Positions 8,523 through 14,645 of a stretch of 21,950 nt of DNA are shown here, piece by piece (within the stretch, counting starts at the first letter, position 1; each line of letters starts with the position of its first letter). The notes below the pieces were generated by a model, which saw only the letters and a program-made list of their open reading frames with translations, ran no database searches and was not told the DNA's origin. The stretch lies in IMG/VR virus record IMGVR_UViG_3300020410_001297, positions 1-21,950 of that record. One strand, given 5' to 3'. This DNA is from a virus. Made by a program: the position numbers and the translations under genes.

Positions 8523-8685
8523 GGTGATCTCCATTGGCGTTTGCTTGGACTACTGGTTCATCGGGACTTCTGGCGCGGCTGGGTATCGCTCACTTATGGC
8601 AGCGTGGAAATTTGGCTACCGTATCTGTCTTCCAGCATCCACGCGCGGTTTAGTCGAGTAGACCTGTTGTTGATATTGCCGAGGT

Positions 8686-8711
8686 GAACCGCCCCGGGTT
8701 TCGCGGAGGCT
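8686..8711. repeat. IS3 element terminal inverted repeat, orfB end
   Basis: The 26-bp sequence beginning GAACCGCCCCGGGTTTCGCG matches the reverse complement of 9976-10001 without mismatch. It is immediately preceded by the target repeat AGGT at 8682-8685. Confidence 0.9.
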
Positions 8712-8723
8712 GTTTGGTTTAAG

Positions 8724-9635
8724 TCAAGCCGCCACCTTGGAAGCCTGACTGGCTAGTTGCCGATAGTAGTTTGCCTCAGCCTCTGCCGGCGGTATATATC
8801 CGATGGGTTCGAGCAGTCGCTGGTGATTGAACCAATGCACCCATTGGAGCGTGGCCAGTTCCACCTGCTCACGATTGCGCCACGAGCGTCTGTGGATCAC
8901 TTCGGCCTTGTACAGGCCGTTAATCGTCTCAGCCAGGGCATTGTCGTAGCTGTCCCCTTTGCTGCCTACCGACGGCTCCACGCCAGCCTCGGCCAACCGT
9001 TCGCTGTAGCGGATACTGACGTATTGCGACCCGCGATCGCTATGGTGGATCAGATGGCTACCGCGTTCAGGCTGACGTGCGTATAAGGCCTGTTCCAGCG
9101 CATCCAGCACGAAGTCGGTTGTCATCGATGGGCTCACCCGCCAGCCGACAATGCGCCGGGCAAAGACGTCCACAACGAAGGCCACGTACAGCCAGCCTTG
9201 CCAAGTGGAAACATAGGTGAAGTCGGACACCCACAACTGATTCGGTCGGTCGGCTCGGAACTGCCGGTTCACCTTGTCCAGCGGGCACGGAGCCTTGTGG
9301 TCGCTGACTGTGGTGCGGACGATCTTGCCACGCCGGACTCCGCGCAGGCCAAGTCGTCGCATCAACCGCTCGACCGTGCAGCGGGCCACGGCGTCTCCTT
9401 CACGGTTCATCTGCTTCCAAACCTTGTCAGCACCGTAAACTTGCAGGTTCGCGTTCCACACAGCTTCGATCTTTGGCATCAACTTGCTGTCGCGCCGGGC
9501 TCGGTGGCTTTGCAAATCCGGATTTCGACGGCGGGCGGCATACCGGCGATAGGCTGACGGGGCAATCTGCAGCACCGTGCAGATTGGCTCGACCCCAAAA
9601 GCATCCCGGTGTCCATCCACCAGAGCGTAGATCAC
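8724..9635 (-). CDS. IS3-family transposase OrfB (DDE catalytic domain)
   Basis: The catalytic half of the IS3 transposase: an HTH_21-like N-terminus ([16 protein letters not shown], then [12 protein letters not shown]) followed by an rve-type integrase core. The DDE residues are visible in [17 protein letters not shown] and [11 protein letters not shown], and the C-terminus ends with the family's [23 protein letters not shown] at 9635 overlaps the orfA stop (GTGA) and could give a free 303-residue OrfB. The OrfAB fusion would be made by a -1 slip on the T5 run at 9670-9666 (GCG TTT TTC in orfA frame), from which the orfB frame is open. The open frame extends further upstream as a shadow of orfA. 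Confidence 0.88.
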   Translation of the reverse strand: MIYALVDGHRDAFGVEPICTVLQIAPSAYRRYAARRRNPDLQSHRARRDSKLMPKIEAVWNANLQVYGADKVWKQMNREGDAVARCTVERLMRRLGLRGVRRGKIVRTTVSDHKAPCPLDKVNRQFRADRPNQLWVSDFTYVSTWQGWLYVAFVVDVFARRIVGWRVSPSMTTDFVLDALEQALYARQPERGSHLIHHSDRGSQYVSIRYSERLAEAGVEPSVGSKGDSYDNALAETINGLYKAEVIHRRSWRNREQVELATLQWVHWFNHQRLLEPIGYIPPAEAEANYYRQLASQASKVAA

Positions 9636-9952
9636 TTCAGCCGGCGGTCGAGCTCCGCCTGGGCGAAAAACGCACTGGCCACCTTGAGTATTTCGTTGGC
9701 CCGGCGCAACTCCTTGACCTCGCGCTCGAGCTCTTTGACGCGTTGCGCGTCGGCTGTGCTGACGCCCGGCCGTACGCCGGCATCGACGTCTGCACGCTTG
9801 ACCCATTCCAGCAACGTTTGGGGTACGCAGCCGATCTTGGGTGCAATCGACTCGACCGCCGACCACAGCGAGGGATAGTCGCCGCGATGCTCTTGCACCA
9901 TCCGCACGGCTCGTTCACGGACTTCAGGGGAAAACTTGTTTGTCTTGTTCAT
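9632..9952 (-). CDS. IS3-family transposase OrfA
   Basis: A 106-residue protein that binds the IS ends and regulates transposition. It starts [19 protein letters not shown], the typical opening of IS3/IS911 OrfA, with the helix-turn-helix at about residues 20-55 ([15 protein letters not shown]). A leucine-zipper-like heptad stretch ([20 protein letters not shown]) lies at about 71-90 and promotes multimerisation. The orfA stop overlaps the GTG that could start orfB. The -1 frameshift signal, a run of five T after GCG, lies 32-38 nt before the stop. The gene starts about 24 bp inside the right inverted repeat, so its promoter is presumably formed by that end. Confidence 0.88.
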   Translation of the reverse strand: MNKTNKFSPEVRERAVRMVQEHRGDYPSLWSAVESIAPKIGCVPQTLLEWVKRADVDAGVRPGVSTADAQRVKELEREVKELRRANEILKVASAFFAQAELDRRLK

Positions 9953-9975
9953 GGCTTCATCTTCTCAGGAGTTGA

Positions 9976-10001
9976 AGCCTCCGCGAAACCCGGGGCGGTT
10001 C
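9976..10001. repeat. IS3 element terminal inverted repeat, orfA end
   Basis: Perfect partner of the repeat at 8686-8711, immediately followed by the target repeat AGGT at 10002-10005. The orfA start codon lies about 24 bp inside it. Confidence 0.9.
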
Positions 10002-10412
10002 AGGTGGTGATTTTGCACCCACACAGAGTCAGGGAAGTCGACCTCTTTCGCCGTGCCGGTTGAGTCGTTGTAATAAATGTCTCGGTCGACGTACTGCTGC
10101 AGGTGCTCTGTGTTACTGAAGAATCGAGCGCGGGTATGAGGGTGTTTGGCGTAGAACGCTTTGGCCATCTGGATGAGCGTGCCTTGCCGTACGCTTTCTG
10201 GCACGACTATCAGGTAGAAGCGCCAAGACTCTTCAGGGAACAGGGATGGAGTAACGGTGTAGTCTCCCCAGACTTCCGCGTTGATGCCGGCCAGTTGAAT
10301 GGGGCCGCGCTCTATGGCGCTGGCAAGGCTGCTGCTTAACGCGAGAACCAGAGTGGTGACCAACATGAAATTCCATTTCATTTGAAGCTCCAAGGAATGT
10401 GGTGAGCATTTG

Positions 10413-10432
10413 GAGGCTATCACAATAGCCTC
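10413..10432. terminator. Hairpin between two leftward genes, possible terminator
   Basis: GAGGCTAT and ATAGCCTC form a perfect 8-bp stem around CACA. It lies between the stop of the leftward SOS-box gene (10449) and the start of the secreted-protein gene (10381). No T-tract follows on the minus strand, so it may instead be a pausing or processing element. Confidence 0.35.
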
Positions 10433-10448
10433 GGTGAGGCATTGGTCT

Positions 10449-10748
10449 TTACAGCATGGGTCTGCATAGCCACGACTGCGCGTACATCACTCCGTCTATT
10501 TCCTCTGTGCCTGTCAGCACCATTGCATTGGCCTGCATTGAATGTAGCTGGCAGTCCAGCAGATCCGGCAGTGGGCCTGCCTCTAATGGGCCGCCGCTAC
10601 CGAGCGTGCGGGCGACGACCGAAGATCGGCCCTGTACGCAGCCCTCGTGCTCAATGCGAACATTGCAACGCAGCCGCTCGCCGCGGTTCAGCTGGTCGGG
10701 TGTGAGCGGCCGCCCCTTCACCCGCATGCGTGTCACGTAGAAAATCAT
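10449..10748 (-). CDS. Small LexA-regulated protein of unknown function
   Basis: A 99-residue soluble protein, ATG at 10748 with AGGTG about 6 nt upstream. It begins MIFYVTRMRVKGRPLTPDQLNRGERL; the rest has scattered Cys residues (at about 28, 37, 66 and 95) but no CxxC pair, and no membrane segment. I do not recognise the family. A perfect LexA box ends 13 bp upstream of the start codon, so its transcription should rise on DNA damage, together with prophage induction. It lies at the extreme right end of the prophage next to the attachment site, a common position for accessory genes expressed apart from the lytic programme. Candidates include an SOS accessory factor, an anti-host or an immunity protein; none can be chosen from sequence. 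Confidence 0.7.
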   Translation of the reverse strand: MIFYVTRMRVKGRPLTPDQLNRGERLRCNVRIEHEGCVQGRSSVVARTLGSGGPLEAGPLPDLLDCQLHSMQANAMVLTGTEEIDGVMYAQSWLCRPML

Positions 10749-10761
10749 GGCTGCACCTTTG

Positions 10762-10777
10762 CTGTATATATATACAG
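10762..10777. promoter_or_regulatory. LexA (SOS) box
   Basis: CTGTATATATATACAG is an exact match to the E. coli/Pseudomonas LexA consensus CTG-N10-CAG, within a perfect 18-bp palindrome (10761-10778, GC ends added). It ends 13 bp upstream of the start codon of the leftward 10449-10748 gene, where it would cover the promoter. No gene starts rightwards within 260 bp. Confidence 0.9.
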
Positions 10778-10785
10778 CTTATTGG

Positions 10786-10849
10786 TGCGTACAATGGTTT
10801 GTGAAGTCCCCGAGATTACTGGCGTTGGCGGGTTGGTGTTGCGTACAAT
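10786..10849 (+). repeat. Direct repeat TGCGTACAAT, two copies
   Basis: TGCGTACAAT occurs at 10786-10795 and 10840-10849, 54 bp apart, just left of the tRNA fragment. Short direct repeats flanking an att core are typical of integrase arm-binding or excisionase sites; this assignment is an inference. Confidence 0.4.
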
Positions 10850-10888
10850 TGTGCCGCGTAAGTATTTGATGTGACGGCTCAATTTGAG

Positions 10889-10936
10889 TGACTTGTAATC
10901 AGTAGGTCCCGAGTTCGACTCTTGGTGCCGGCACCA
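10889..10936 (+). other. tRNA-Thr(TGT) 3' fragment: attachment site (att)
   Basis: The last 48 nt of a threonine tRNA gene. It starts in the anticodon stem (TGACTTGTAATCA, loop with anticodon TGT), continues through a complete T arm (CCGAG TTCGACT CTTGG) and ends with the acceptor strand TGCCGGC, A and an encoded CCA. Upstream, where the 5' half should be, there is no D arm or acceptor strand, so this is not a functional gene. It is the att copy left when an element recombines into the 3' half of the tRNA gene. It is read here as the boundary between the prophage on the left and the integrase-bearing element on the right. Confidence 0.85.
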
Positions 10937-10991
10937 GACAAATCAAGGGCTGCAGCGATGCTGCAGTTTTTGACCCCGCATTCAGATGTTC

Positions 10992-11034
10992 CCGAGGTAC
11001 AGTTTCAGTACAGTCGTACTGATCGCCACCTCGG
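10992..11034 (+). promoter_or_regulatory. Nested inverted repeat overlapping the integrase ribosome site
   Basis: CCGAGGT (10992-10998) and ACCTCGG (11028-11034) form an outer 7-bp stem. Inside it CAGTAC and GTACTG (11006-11021) form a 6-bp stem around AGTC. The right arm runs into the Shine-Dalgarno GGAG (11033-11036) of the integrase gene, so folding of the leader would partly hide it. The inner palindrome could equally be a DNA operator. Confidence 0.5.
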
Positions 11035-11042
11035 AGAACAGC

Positions 11043-12113
11043 ATGGCAACGATCGTCAAAACCCCCTCTGGTACTTGGAAGGCTCTCATCCGCAAACACG
11101 GATGGCCTACCACCTCGAAGACCTTTCGTACAAAACGTGATGCCCTTGACTGGTCCCGGCGTGTCGAGGATGAGATGGTGCGCGGCGTTTATATTCAGCG
11201 CACAGCCTCGGAGCGAATGACGCTCGAGCAGGCACTCAAGCGTTACCTCTCGGAAGTCAGCCCCACCAAAGCTCCCAAAACCCTTATTAGCGAGCAAGGC
11301 AGCGCGAAGAACCTTGTTCGTAGGCTTGGGGGCTATTCCTTAGCAGCCCTGTCTGCAGAGCTGATCTCTGGCTATCGGGATCAGCGTCTATCTGAGACAA
11401 CGCGGCGCAATACACCTGTAAGCAACAACTCGGTTCGCCTTGAGCTGGCGTTGCTCAGTCACATGTTCAATGTCTGTATCAGAGAGTGGGGCGTAGGCCT
11501 CCCGTTCAATCCGGTCCTGAATGTACGAAAGCCTGCGGCGGGAAGGGGGCGGGATAGACGTCTGACGCCTGACGAGGAGCGTCGTCTTTATGCTGCTGTT
11601 GACGCCCATTCGAACCCTCTTCTCGGCTATATCGTCCGGATCGCTATTGAGACCGGAATGCGGTCGTCCGAAATTACTAATCTCAGACGGACGCAGGTAG
11701 ACATTCGGCGCCGAATTGTCACATTAAGCGCGACCAAAAACGGGGAGCGTCGCATAGTGCCGCTTAGCATGGCCGCAACAGCAGTCTTCAAACAGGCACT
11801 CGACCACCCTTATAGACCCATCGATACTGATCTCATTTTTTTTGGGGAGCCGGGTGCAAACGGCCGCAGACGGCCTTATTCCTTCAATAAGACATGGCAA
11901 CAGATTAGAAACAAATTGGGCATGCGCGACCTGCGCTTTCACGATCTGAGGCACGAAGCCGTTAGCCGCTTGGTAGAGGATGGGCTATCGGATCAAGAGG
12001 TGTCTGCCATTAGCGGGCATAGGAGTATGCAAATGGTTAAAAGGTACACCCACCTCCGTGCGGAGGACCTCGTGGAGCGGATCGATTTGCTACGTAAGCA
12101 GCGGCAAATCTAG
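11043..12113 (+). CDS. Tyrosine recombinase integrase (tRNA-Thr site)
   Basis: A 356-residue site-specific recombinase expected to insert the right-hand element at tRNA-Thr. I start it at ATG 11043 (MATIVKTPSG), with GGAG 6 nt upstream; an in-frame ATG at 10986 lies inside the hairpin leader and gives an unlikely N-terminus. Residues 1-about 60 are the small arm-binding domain (TWKALIRKHGWPTTSKTFRTK), about 60-160 the core-binding domain, and about 170-340 the catalytic domain. Catalytic residues visible: Arg207 (ETGMRSSEI), Lys232 (TKNGERR), His300 and Arg303 (HDLRHEAVS), His326 (GHRSM) and nucleophile Tyr335 (KRYTHL). It directly follows the tRNA fragment and reads away from it, the usual island arrangement. 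All catalytic positions are present, so it is probably active. Confidence 0.9.
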   Translation: MATIVKTPSGTWKALIRKHGWPTTSKTFRTKRDALDWSRRVEDEMVRGVYIQRTASERMTLEQALKRYLSEVSPTKAPKTLISEQGSAKNLVRRLGGYSLAALSAELISGYRDQRLSETTRRNTPVSNNSVRLELALLSHMFNVCIREWGVGLPFNPVLNVRKPAAGRGRDRRLTPDEERRLYAAVDAHSNPLLGYIVRIAIETGMRSSEITNLRRTQVDIRRRIVTLSATKNGERRIVPLSMAATAVFKQALDHPYRPIDTDLIFFGEPGANGRRRPYSFNKTWQQIRNKLGMRDLRFHDLRHEAVSRLVEDGLSDQEVSAISGHRSMQMVKRYTHLRAEDLVERIDLLRKQRQI

Positions 12114-12125
12114 AGAAATACAGCC

Positions 12126-12164
12126 ATCTTTCGCATGCGAAAGATTTTATTTTAAGTTTTTTTT
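12126..12164 (+). terminator. Terminator of the integrase gene
   Basis: A perfect 20-bp palindrome ATCTTTCGCATGCGAAAGAT (12126-12145) followed by a very T-rich tract with a run of eight T (12157-12164). It lies 12 bp after the integrase stop. Expected to end int transcription before the repA region. Confidence 0.7.
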
Positions 12165-12166
12165 GA

Positions 12167-12203
12167 GAGGAGCCCCAAAAAAGGGCCGAAAACGGGGCAC
12201 CTC
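12167..12203 (+). other. Stem-loop in the leader between int and the 12247 gene
   Basis: GAGGAGCCCC (12167-12176) pairs with GGGGCACCTC (12194-12203), ten positions with one A-A mismatch, around a 17-nt A-rich loop. It follows the int terminator directly and precedes a second inverted repeat, so the 133-nt gap is almost entirely hairpins. Confidence 0.5.
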
Positions 12204-12214
12204 TTCGCACTTTT

Positions 12215-12246
12215 AGTGAAACACCCGAGAAAATTGGAGTTTCACT
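12215..12246 (+). promoter_or_regulatory. Inverted repeat spanning the ribosome site of the 12247 gene
   Basis: AGTGAAAC (12215-12222) and GTTTCACT (12239-12246) form a perfect 8-bp stem. The right arm touches the ATG at 12247 and the Shine-Dalgarno GGAG (12236-12239) lies at the loop-stem border. Could block translation initiation in RNA or serve as an operator in DNA. Confidence 0.5.
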
Positions 12247-12516
12247 ATGTCTGCGTCGAACACAAGCGAGTTCACATCCCCTGCTGCGAAAATTGAACAG
12301 CATCTTATCAGTACCTATGGACTGCTCCTGACTAGAGAGCACCTGGCCGATGTTCTGAAGCGCAAAGTTTCTGGGCTTAACTGGGAGTTAGCCAGGGCAG
12401 ATAGCAGCCTACGGCAAGTCCTTGAGCCCGCAACACTGCGGCTTGGCCGTCGCACATTCTATCGTGCGCATGATCTCGCGGTTATTCTGGTTGGGAAGTT
12501 GCCCTGCAATGCCTAG
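12247..12516 (+). CDS. Small DNA-binding-like protein upstream of repA
   Basis: An 89-residue protein, ATG at 12247 with GGAG 7 nt upstream inside an inverted repeat. The N-terminal 15 residues are polar and probably disordered. Residues about 25-60 (LLLTREHLADVLKRKVSGLNWELAR) look like a helix-turn-helix, followed by a short wing-like stretch (LEPATLRLGRRTFYRAHDLAVIL) typical of AlpA/Xis-like or plasmid copy-control proteins. Its stop overlaps the repA start by 8 nt, so the two are translationally coupled. It probably controls repA or serves as the element's excisionase; neither is proved, and the family match is weak. Confidence 0.65.
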   Translation: MSASNTSEFTSPAAKIEQHLISTYGLLLTREHLADVLKRKVSGLNWELARADSSLRQVLEPATLRLGRRTFYRAHDLAVILVGKLPCNA

Positions 12517-13528
12517 CCTGAGCGCCGAGGTACTTCTAGATGATGGCTCCAAAGAGGGGGGGGCACTGTCCGCACGAGGCAGGGCTAAGGACGAGCTTCA
12601 AGCTAAGCGTGCTAATAAGGCGGTTGACCAAATTCTTGCGATCCAGGGGCAGAGCGCACAGGAGGCTGACGAGCTGGGTTTTATTGCCCGCCTACTCATT
12701 CAGGCCACTATGCCGCATAGAAAGCCTCTTGGCCACGAGTGGAGCCGAACCAATGGTCACTTGTCTATGCACATGATGGCTCCTTCAGCGGTAGGCTTAC
12801 CATATGGTAGTTATGCTCGCCTGTTGTTGGTGTGGATCACCACGCAGGCCGTCAGAAACAAGTTTCGGATGGAGCACGGCTATATCAGTGAGCAGGACGC
12901 ACTCAGGCTGGAGTTCGGTGAGTCTCTAAGTGGTTTCATGTCGGAGTTAGGTCTGCGGGCTACCGGCGGTGAAAACGGGACTATTACTGCTCTTCGTGAG
13001 CAGATGACTCGGTTATTTAGTACTGCGGTCACTGCCACCGTCACCGAATACCAGGAACATACTGGTCAGGTCGTAAACCGAATAGGCGGCTCTATGGTCG
13101 CCGAGAAGACCGAACTGTGGTGGGACACGAGGCATCCTAGCCAGACTACACTTTGGTGTTCCCATGTAGAGCTGTCCCCAAAATTCTTCACGCTCATAAC
13201 GGAGCGGCCTGTGCCTCTTGATACGCGGGTTCTGCGTTTTATTAAGAAGTCGCCTATGGCTCTGGACGTGTATTGTTGGGCTACCTATCGCGTCAGCTAT
13301 CTAGCTCGGGATACCGTAATTCCGTGGCGTAGCCTGATGACCCAAATCGGCGCAAGCTATGCTAATACTCCCCAGGGCCGCCGCGATTTCAAACGACGGT
13401 TCTTGGATGCACTGGACAAGGTGGGGATGGTTTGGCCGGAATTGGATATCACTCCAACGGATAAGGGGCTGCTACTGAAGCGCTGCGCCCCGCATGTGAG
13501 GCGCAAGGGCGTGCCGCCCCAGGAGTGA
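12509..13528 (+). CDS. repA: Plasmid-type replication initiator RepA (RepA_C-like)
   Basis: A 339-residue product. ATG at 12509 overlaps the preceding gene by 8 nt; the frame is open 87 nt further up but only inside that gene. The middle of the protein carries the plasmid RepA pattern LPYGSYARLLLVWITTQAV, followed by FGESLSGFMSELGL and GTITALREQMTRLFS. A second winged-helix-like part (SPMALDVYCWATYRV, GASYANTPQGRRDFKRRF) follows. These features match RepA_C family initiators, which bind iterons and recruit host DnaA and helicase. The iterons, DnaA-box-like sequences and AT-rich tract begin about 130 bp downstream, strongly supporting the call. It sits after an integrase at a tRNA att site, so this is a chromosomally integrated replicon. 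Confidence 0.85.
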   Translation: MPSLSAEVLLDDGSKEGGALSARGRAKDELQAKRANKAVDQILAIQGQSAQEADELGFIARLLIQATMPHRKPLGHEWSRTNGHLSMHMMAPSAVGLPYGSYARLLLVWITTQAVRNKFRMEHGYISEQDALRLEFGESLSGFMSELGLRATGGENGTITALREQMTRLFSTAVTATVTEYQEHTGQVVNRIGGSMVAEKTELWWDTRHPSQTTLWCSHVELSPKFFTLITERPVPLDTRVLRFIKKSPMALDVYCWATYRVSYLARDTVIPWRSLMTQIGASYANTPQGRRDFKRRFLDALDKVGMVWPELDITPTDKGLLLKRCAPHVRRKGVPPQE

Positions 13529-13542
13529 TATATCCCGCTATG

Positions 13543-13570
13543 AAAACCCAGCAACGGCGCTGGGTTTTTT
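13543..13570 (+). terminator. repA terminator
   Basis: AAACCCAGC and GCTGGGTTT form a 9-bp stem with a 6-nt loop (AACGGC), ending in six T at 13565-13570. It lies 15 bp after the repA stop and is a classical intrinsic terminator. Confidence 0.85.
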
Positions 13571-13655
13571 GTGGCCAGCACCCAAAGGCCAAGTGGTAAT
13601 CGTACTGCTTGCCTTGCCCCATTTTGCTTGTCAACAACCCTGTGGAAACCATCGT

Positions 13656-13755
13656 TTGTCCACGCAGGAACTGTCACGCGCGCGCCACACTTGTCCACGC
13701 AGGAACTGTCACGACCTGCGCAGGAACTGTCACGCCTCGCGCAGGAACTGTCATG
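13656..13755 (+). repeat. Iterons: four copies of a 16-bp RepA-binding-like repeat
   Basis: CGCAGGAACTGTCACG occurs at 13663-13678, 13698-13713 and 13719-13734, and with one change (CATG end) at 13740-13755. Copies 2-4 are spaced exactly 21 bp apart, two helical turns; copies 1 and 2 are 35 bp apart and share an upstream extension TTGTCCA (13656 and 13691). TTGTCCACG in these two copies resembles a DnaA box. The array starts about 130 bp downstream of repA, as in many iteron plasmids, where RepA binds in phase. Confidence 0.85.
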
Positions 13756-13800
13756 CCTCCCCCCGGCTAAGCCCAGTAACCCCGTGGGTTCTCGCGACCC

Positions 13801-13875
13801 TCCTGTATGTTTTCCTGTTTGTTATCCTGTAAAAAAGCTTTTACCTATAGTTAGTCTCCCATTATTGGTGGATAA
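13801..13875 (+). other. Putative replication origin unwinding region
   Basis: Just after the iterons lies an AT-rich stretch with TCCTGT repeated at 13801, 13813 and 13825, exactly 12 bp apart, similar to DNA-unwinding element repeats. GGTGGATAA at 13867-13875 is a reverse DnaA box with one mismatch (TTATCCACC), and TTATCCTGT at 13822 is a weaker one. Together with repA and the iterons this marks a candidate plasmid-type origin. Confidence 0.6.
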
Positions 13876-13984
13876 CTGAGCGGCCGAGCATGGCCGGTTA
13901 TTTAGAGCCTTACGTGATTTGCTTCTGATTCCAAGGCGACTAAATTATCGACTTGAAAAACGCCACGTACACATGTAGAAGTAT

Positions 13985-14230
13985 GGGAGCTGGGTGTTAC
14001 CGCCCAGGTGCTCTTTAAACATGGTTATGAATCGGGCTTGCAGTTGGCGGTCAGGGAACTGACCAGCTCTGGTGTTCTCCAGAGCTACCTTCGCCCCACA
14101 ATCTGTCGTCCCAACCGACGTGCTCAGCGCTGAGGGTCATGTGGCTAACGTCATGTGGTTGTCAGTGAAGTCTTATCGGCTAAGCGACAGTAAAGCGGCG
14201 GACGGCTTATCAATTTTTGATAAGCAGAAC
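13985..14230 (+). ncRNA. Structured gene-free region: candidate retron msr-msd RNA
   Basis: Between the origin and the 84-aa ORF there is about 430 bp with no convincing gene but many stem-loops. In order: GAGCTGGG with CCCAGGTGCTC (13987-14013); GGTCAG GGAA CTGACC (14048-14064 region), a GNRA-capped stem; AGCTCTGG with CCAGAGCT (14065-14087 region); GTCG with CGAC (14105-14119 region); the palindrome CTCAGCGCTGAG (14123-14134); and GCTTATCA with TGATAAGC (14205-14225). A direct repeat GTCATGTGG lies at 14136 and 14150. Retron ncRNAs are multi-hairpin RNAs just upstream of the RT, so this is the best candidate. I could not identify the a1/a2 arms or branching G, and the exact ends are guesses. 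Confidence 0.4.
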
Positions 14231-14315
14231 TGTGGTTTGTAGCGGCATCTTCAAAGTTCCATTCGGCCCGAAGTGCTTGACGGCGGGGCAATTTCGCCCG
14301 TTTGGAGCATTAACC

Positions 14316-14570
14316 ATGAAACATTTGAAGAACGCTGCCGGTCGTACCGATCAGCACATGCACAACATTGAAGATGCCCGCGTCAAAGGTGGGACCGAGC
14401 CTCGCCAGGAGCCGGAACGCAAAAGTGAAAAGTGGCTTAAAAAAGTTGCAAAATTTTCAGCCGCAATTGGCCTCAAACGCTTTGCTGTATGGATCTTGGA
14501 GGACCCTGAATCTGCTTGGGATGAAATCTGCCTCACGGTGGAGAAAGTCCTTGAGGTAATTGCCTCATGA
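14316..14570 (+). CDS. 84-residue hypothetical protein upstream of the reverse transcriptase
   Basis: ATG at 14316 with GGAG about 8 nt upstream; an upstream TTG/ATG start would run into the hairpin region. The first 40 residues are polar and charged (RTDQHMHNIEDARVKGGTEP), probably disordered. The rest (WLKKVAKFSAAIGLKRFAVWILEDPESAWDEI, then LTVEKVLEVIA) is likely helical and amphipathic. I do not recognise it. It sits between the structured region and the RT, 75 nt upstream of the RT start, on the same strand. By position it is a candidate retron effector or cofactor, but it could also be an unrelated small gene, and the coding call itself is moderate. Confidence 0.5.
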   Translation: MKHLKNAAGRTDQHMHNIEDARVKGGTEPRQEPERKSEKWLKKVAKFSAAIGLKRFAVWILEDPESAWDEICLTVEKVLEVIAS

Positions 14571-14598
14571 CGCAACAGACCACATCATTCGAATTCCA

Positions 14599-14627
14599 GT
14601 GAGGCCGATCCATATGATCGGCCTCAC
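14599..14627 (+). other. Perfect 12-bp hairpin before the reverse transcriptase gene
   Basis: GTGAGGCCGATC (14599-14610) and GATCGGCCTCAC (14616-14627) form a perfect 12-bp stem with loop CATAT, ending 18 nt before the RT start. There is no T-run, so termination is unlikely; attenuation, RNA processing or a part of the retron ncRNA are possible. Confidence 0.55.
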
Positions 14628-14645
14628 GTCATTTAGAGATAGGAA

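Larger units (their letters stand above)
8686..10001 (-). mobile_element. Complete IS3-family insertion sequence
   Basis: A 1316-bp element with perfect 26-bp terminal inverted repeats at 8686-8711 and 9976-10001, each beginning GAACCGCCCCGGG from the outside (27 bp if the flanking T/A pair is counted, giving the usual TG...CA ends). A direct repeat AGGT flanks it at 8682-8685 and 10002-10005, a plausible 4-bp target duplication (3 or 4 bp is typical of the family). It carries two overlapping ORFs, orfA and orfB, in the standard -1 arrangement. Intact ends, uninterrupted ORFs and a perfect target repeat suggest recent insertion. Transcription is leftward, the same as that of the gene it interrupts. 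Confidence 0.9.
8594..10381 (-). pseudogene. Secreted hypothetical protein gene split by an IS3 element
   Basis: The start is ATG at 10381 (MKWNFMLVTTLVLALSSSLA), with GGAG 8 nt upstream; an ATG further up lacks a site. Residues 1-22 form a signal peptide with a clean ASA cleavage site. The mature part (GDYTVTPSLFPEESWRFYLI, then an AKAFYAKHPHTRARFF segment) matches nothing I recognise. Coding is interrupted at 10006 by the IS, after which the present frame ends inside the element at 9965. Removing the IS and one copy of AGGT joins the halves in frame: HHLGNINNRSTRLN and onward to a TAA at 8594-8596, giving 155 residues in all. That restored frame is an inference, but its length is an exact multiple of three and it has no early stop. 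Confidence 0.65.

Noticed and set aside
9473-10063. 196-residue rightward ORF across the IS right end
   Set aside because: It is antisense to transposase orfA/orfB, and its end falls in the interrupted gene; the transposase frames explain the region fully.
10860-10936. Complete tRNA-Thr gene
   Set aside because: Only the 3' part from the anticodon stem onwards matches; no D arm or 5' acceptor strand is present.
13656-13755. Possible CRISPR-like array
   Set aside because: Repeats of 16 bp with spacers of 5-19 bp, helical phasing and an adjacent repA fit iterons; there are no cas genes.
13569-13879. Rightward ORFs over the iteron region
   Set aside because: They are repeats of CHAGTVT-like residues produced by iteron periodicity and have no ribosome site; the DNA repeats are better explained as an origin.
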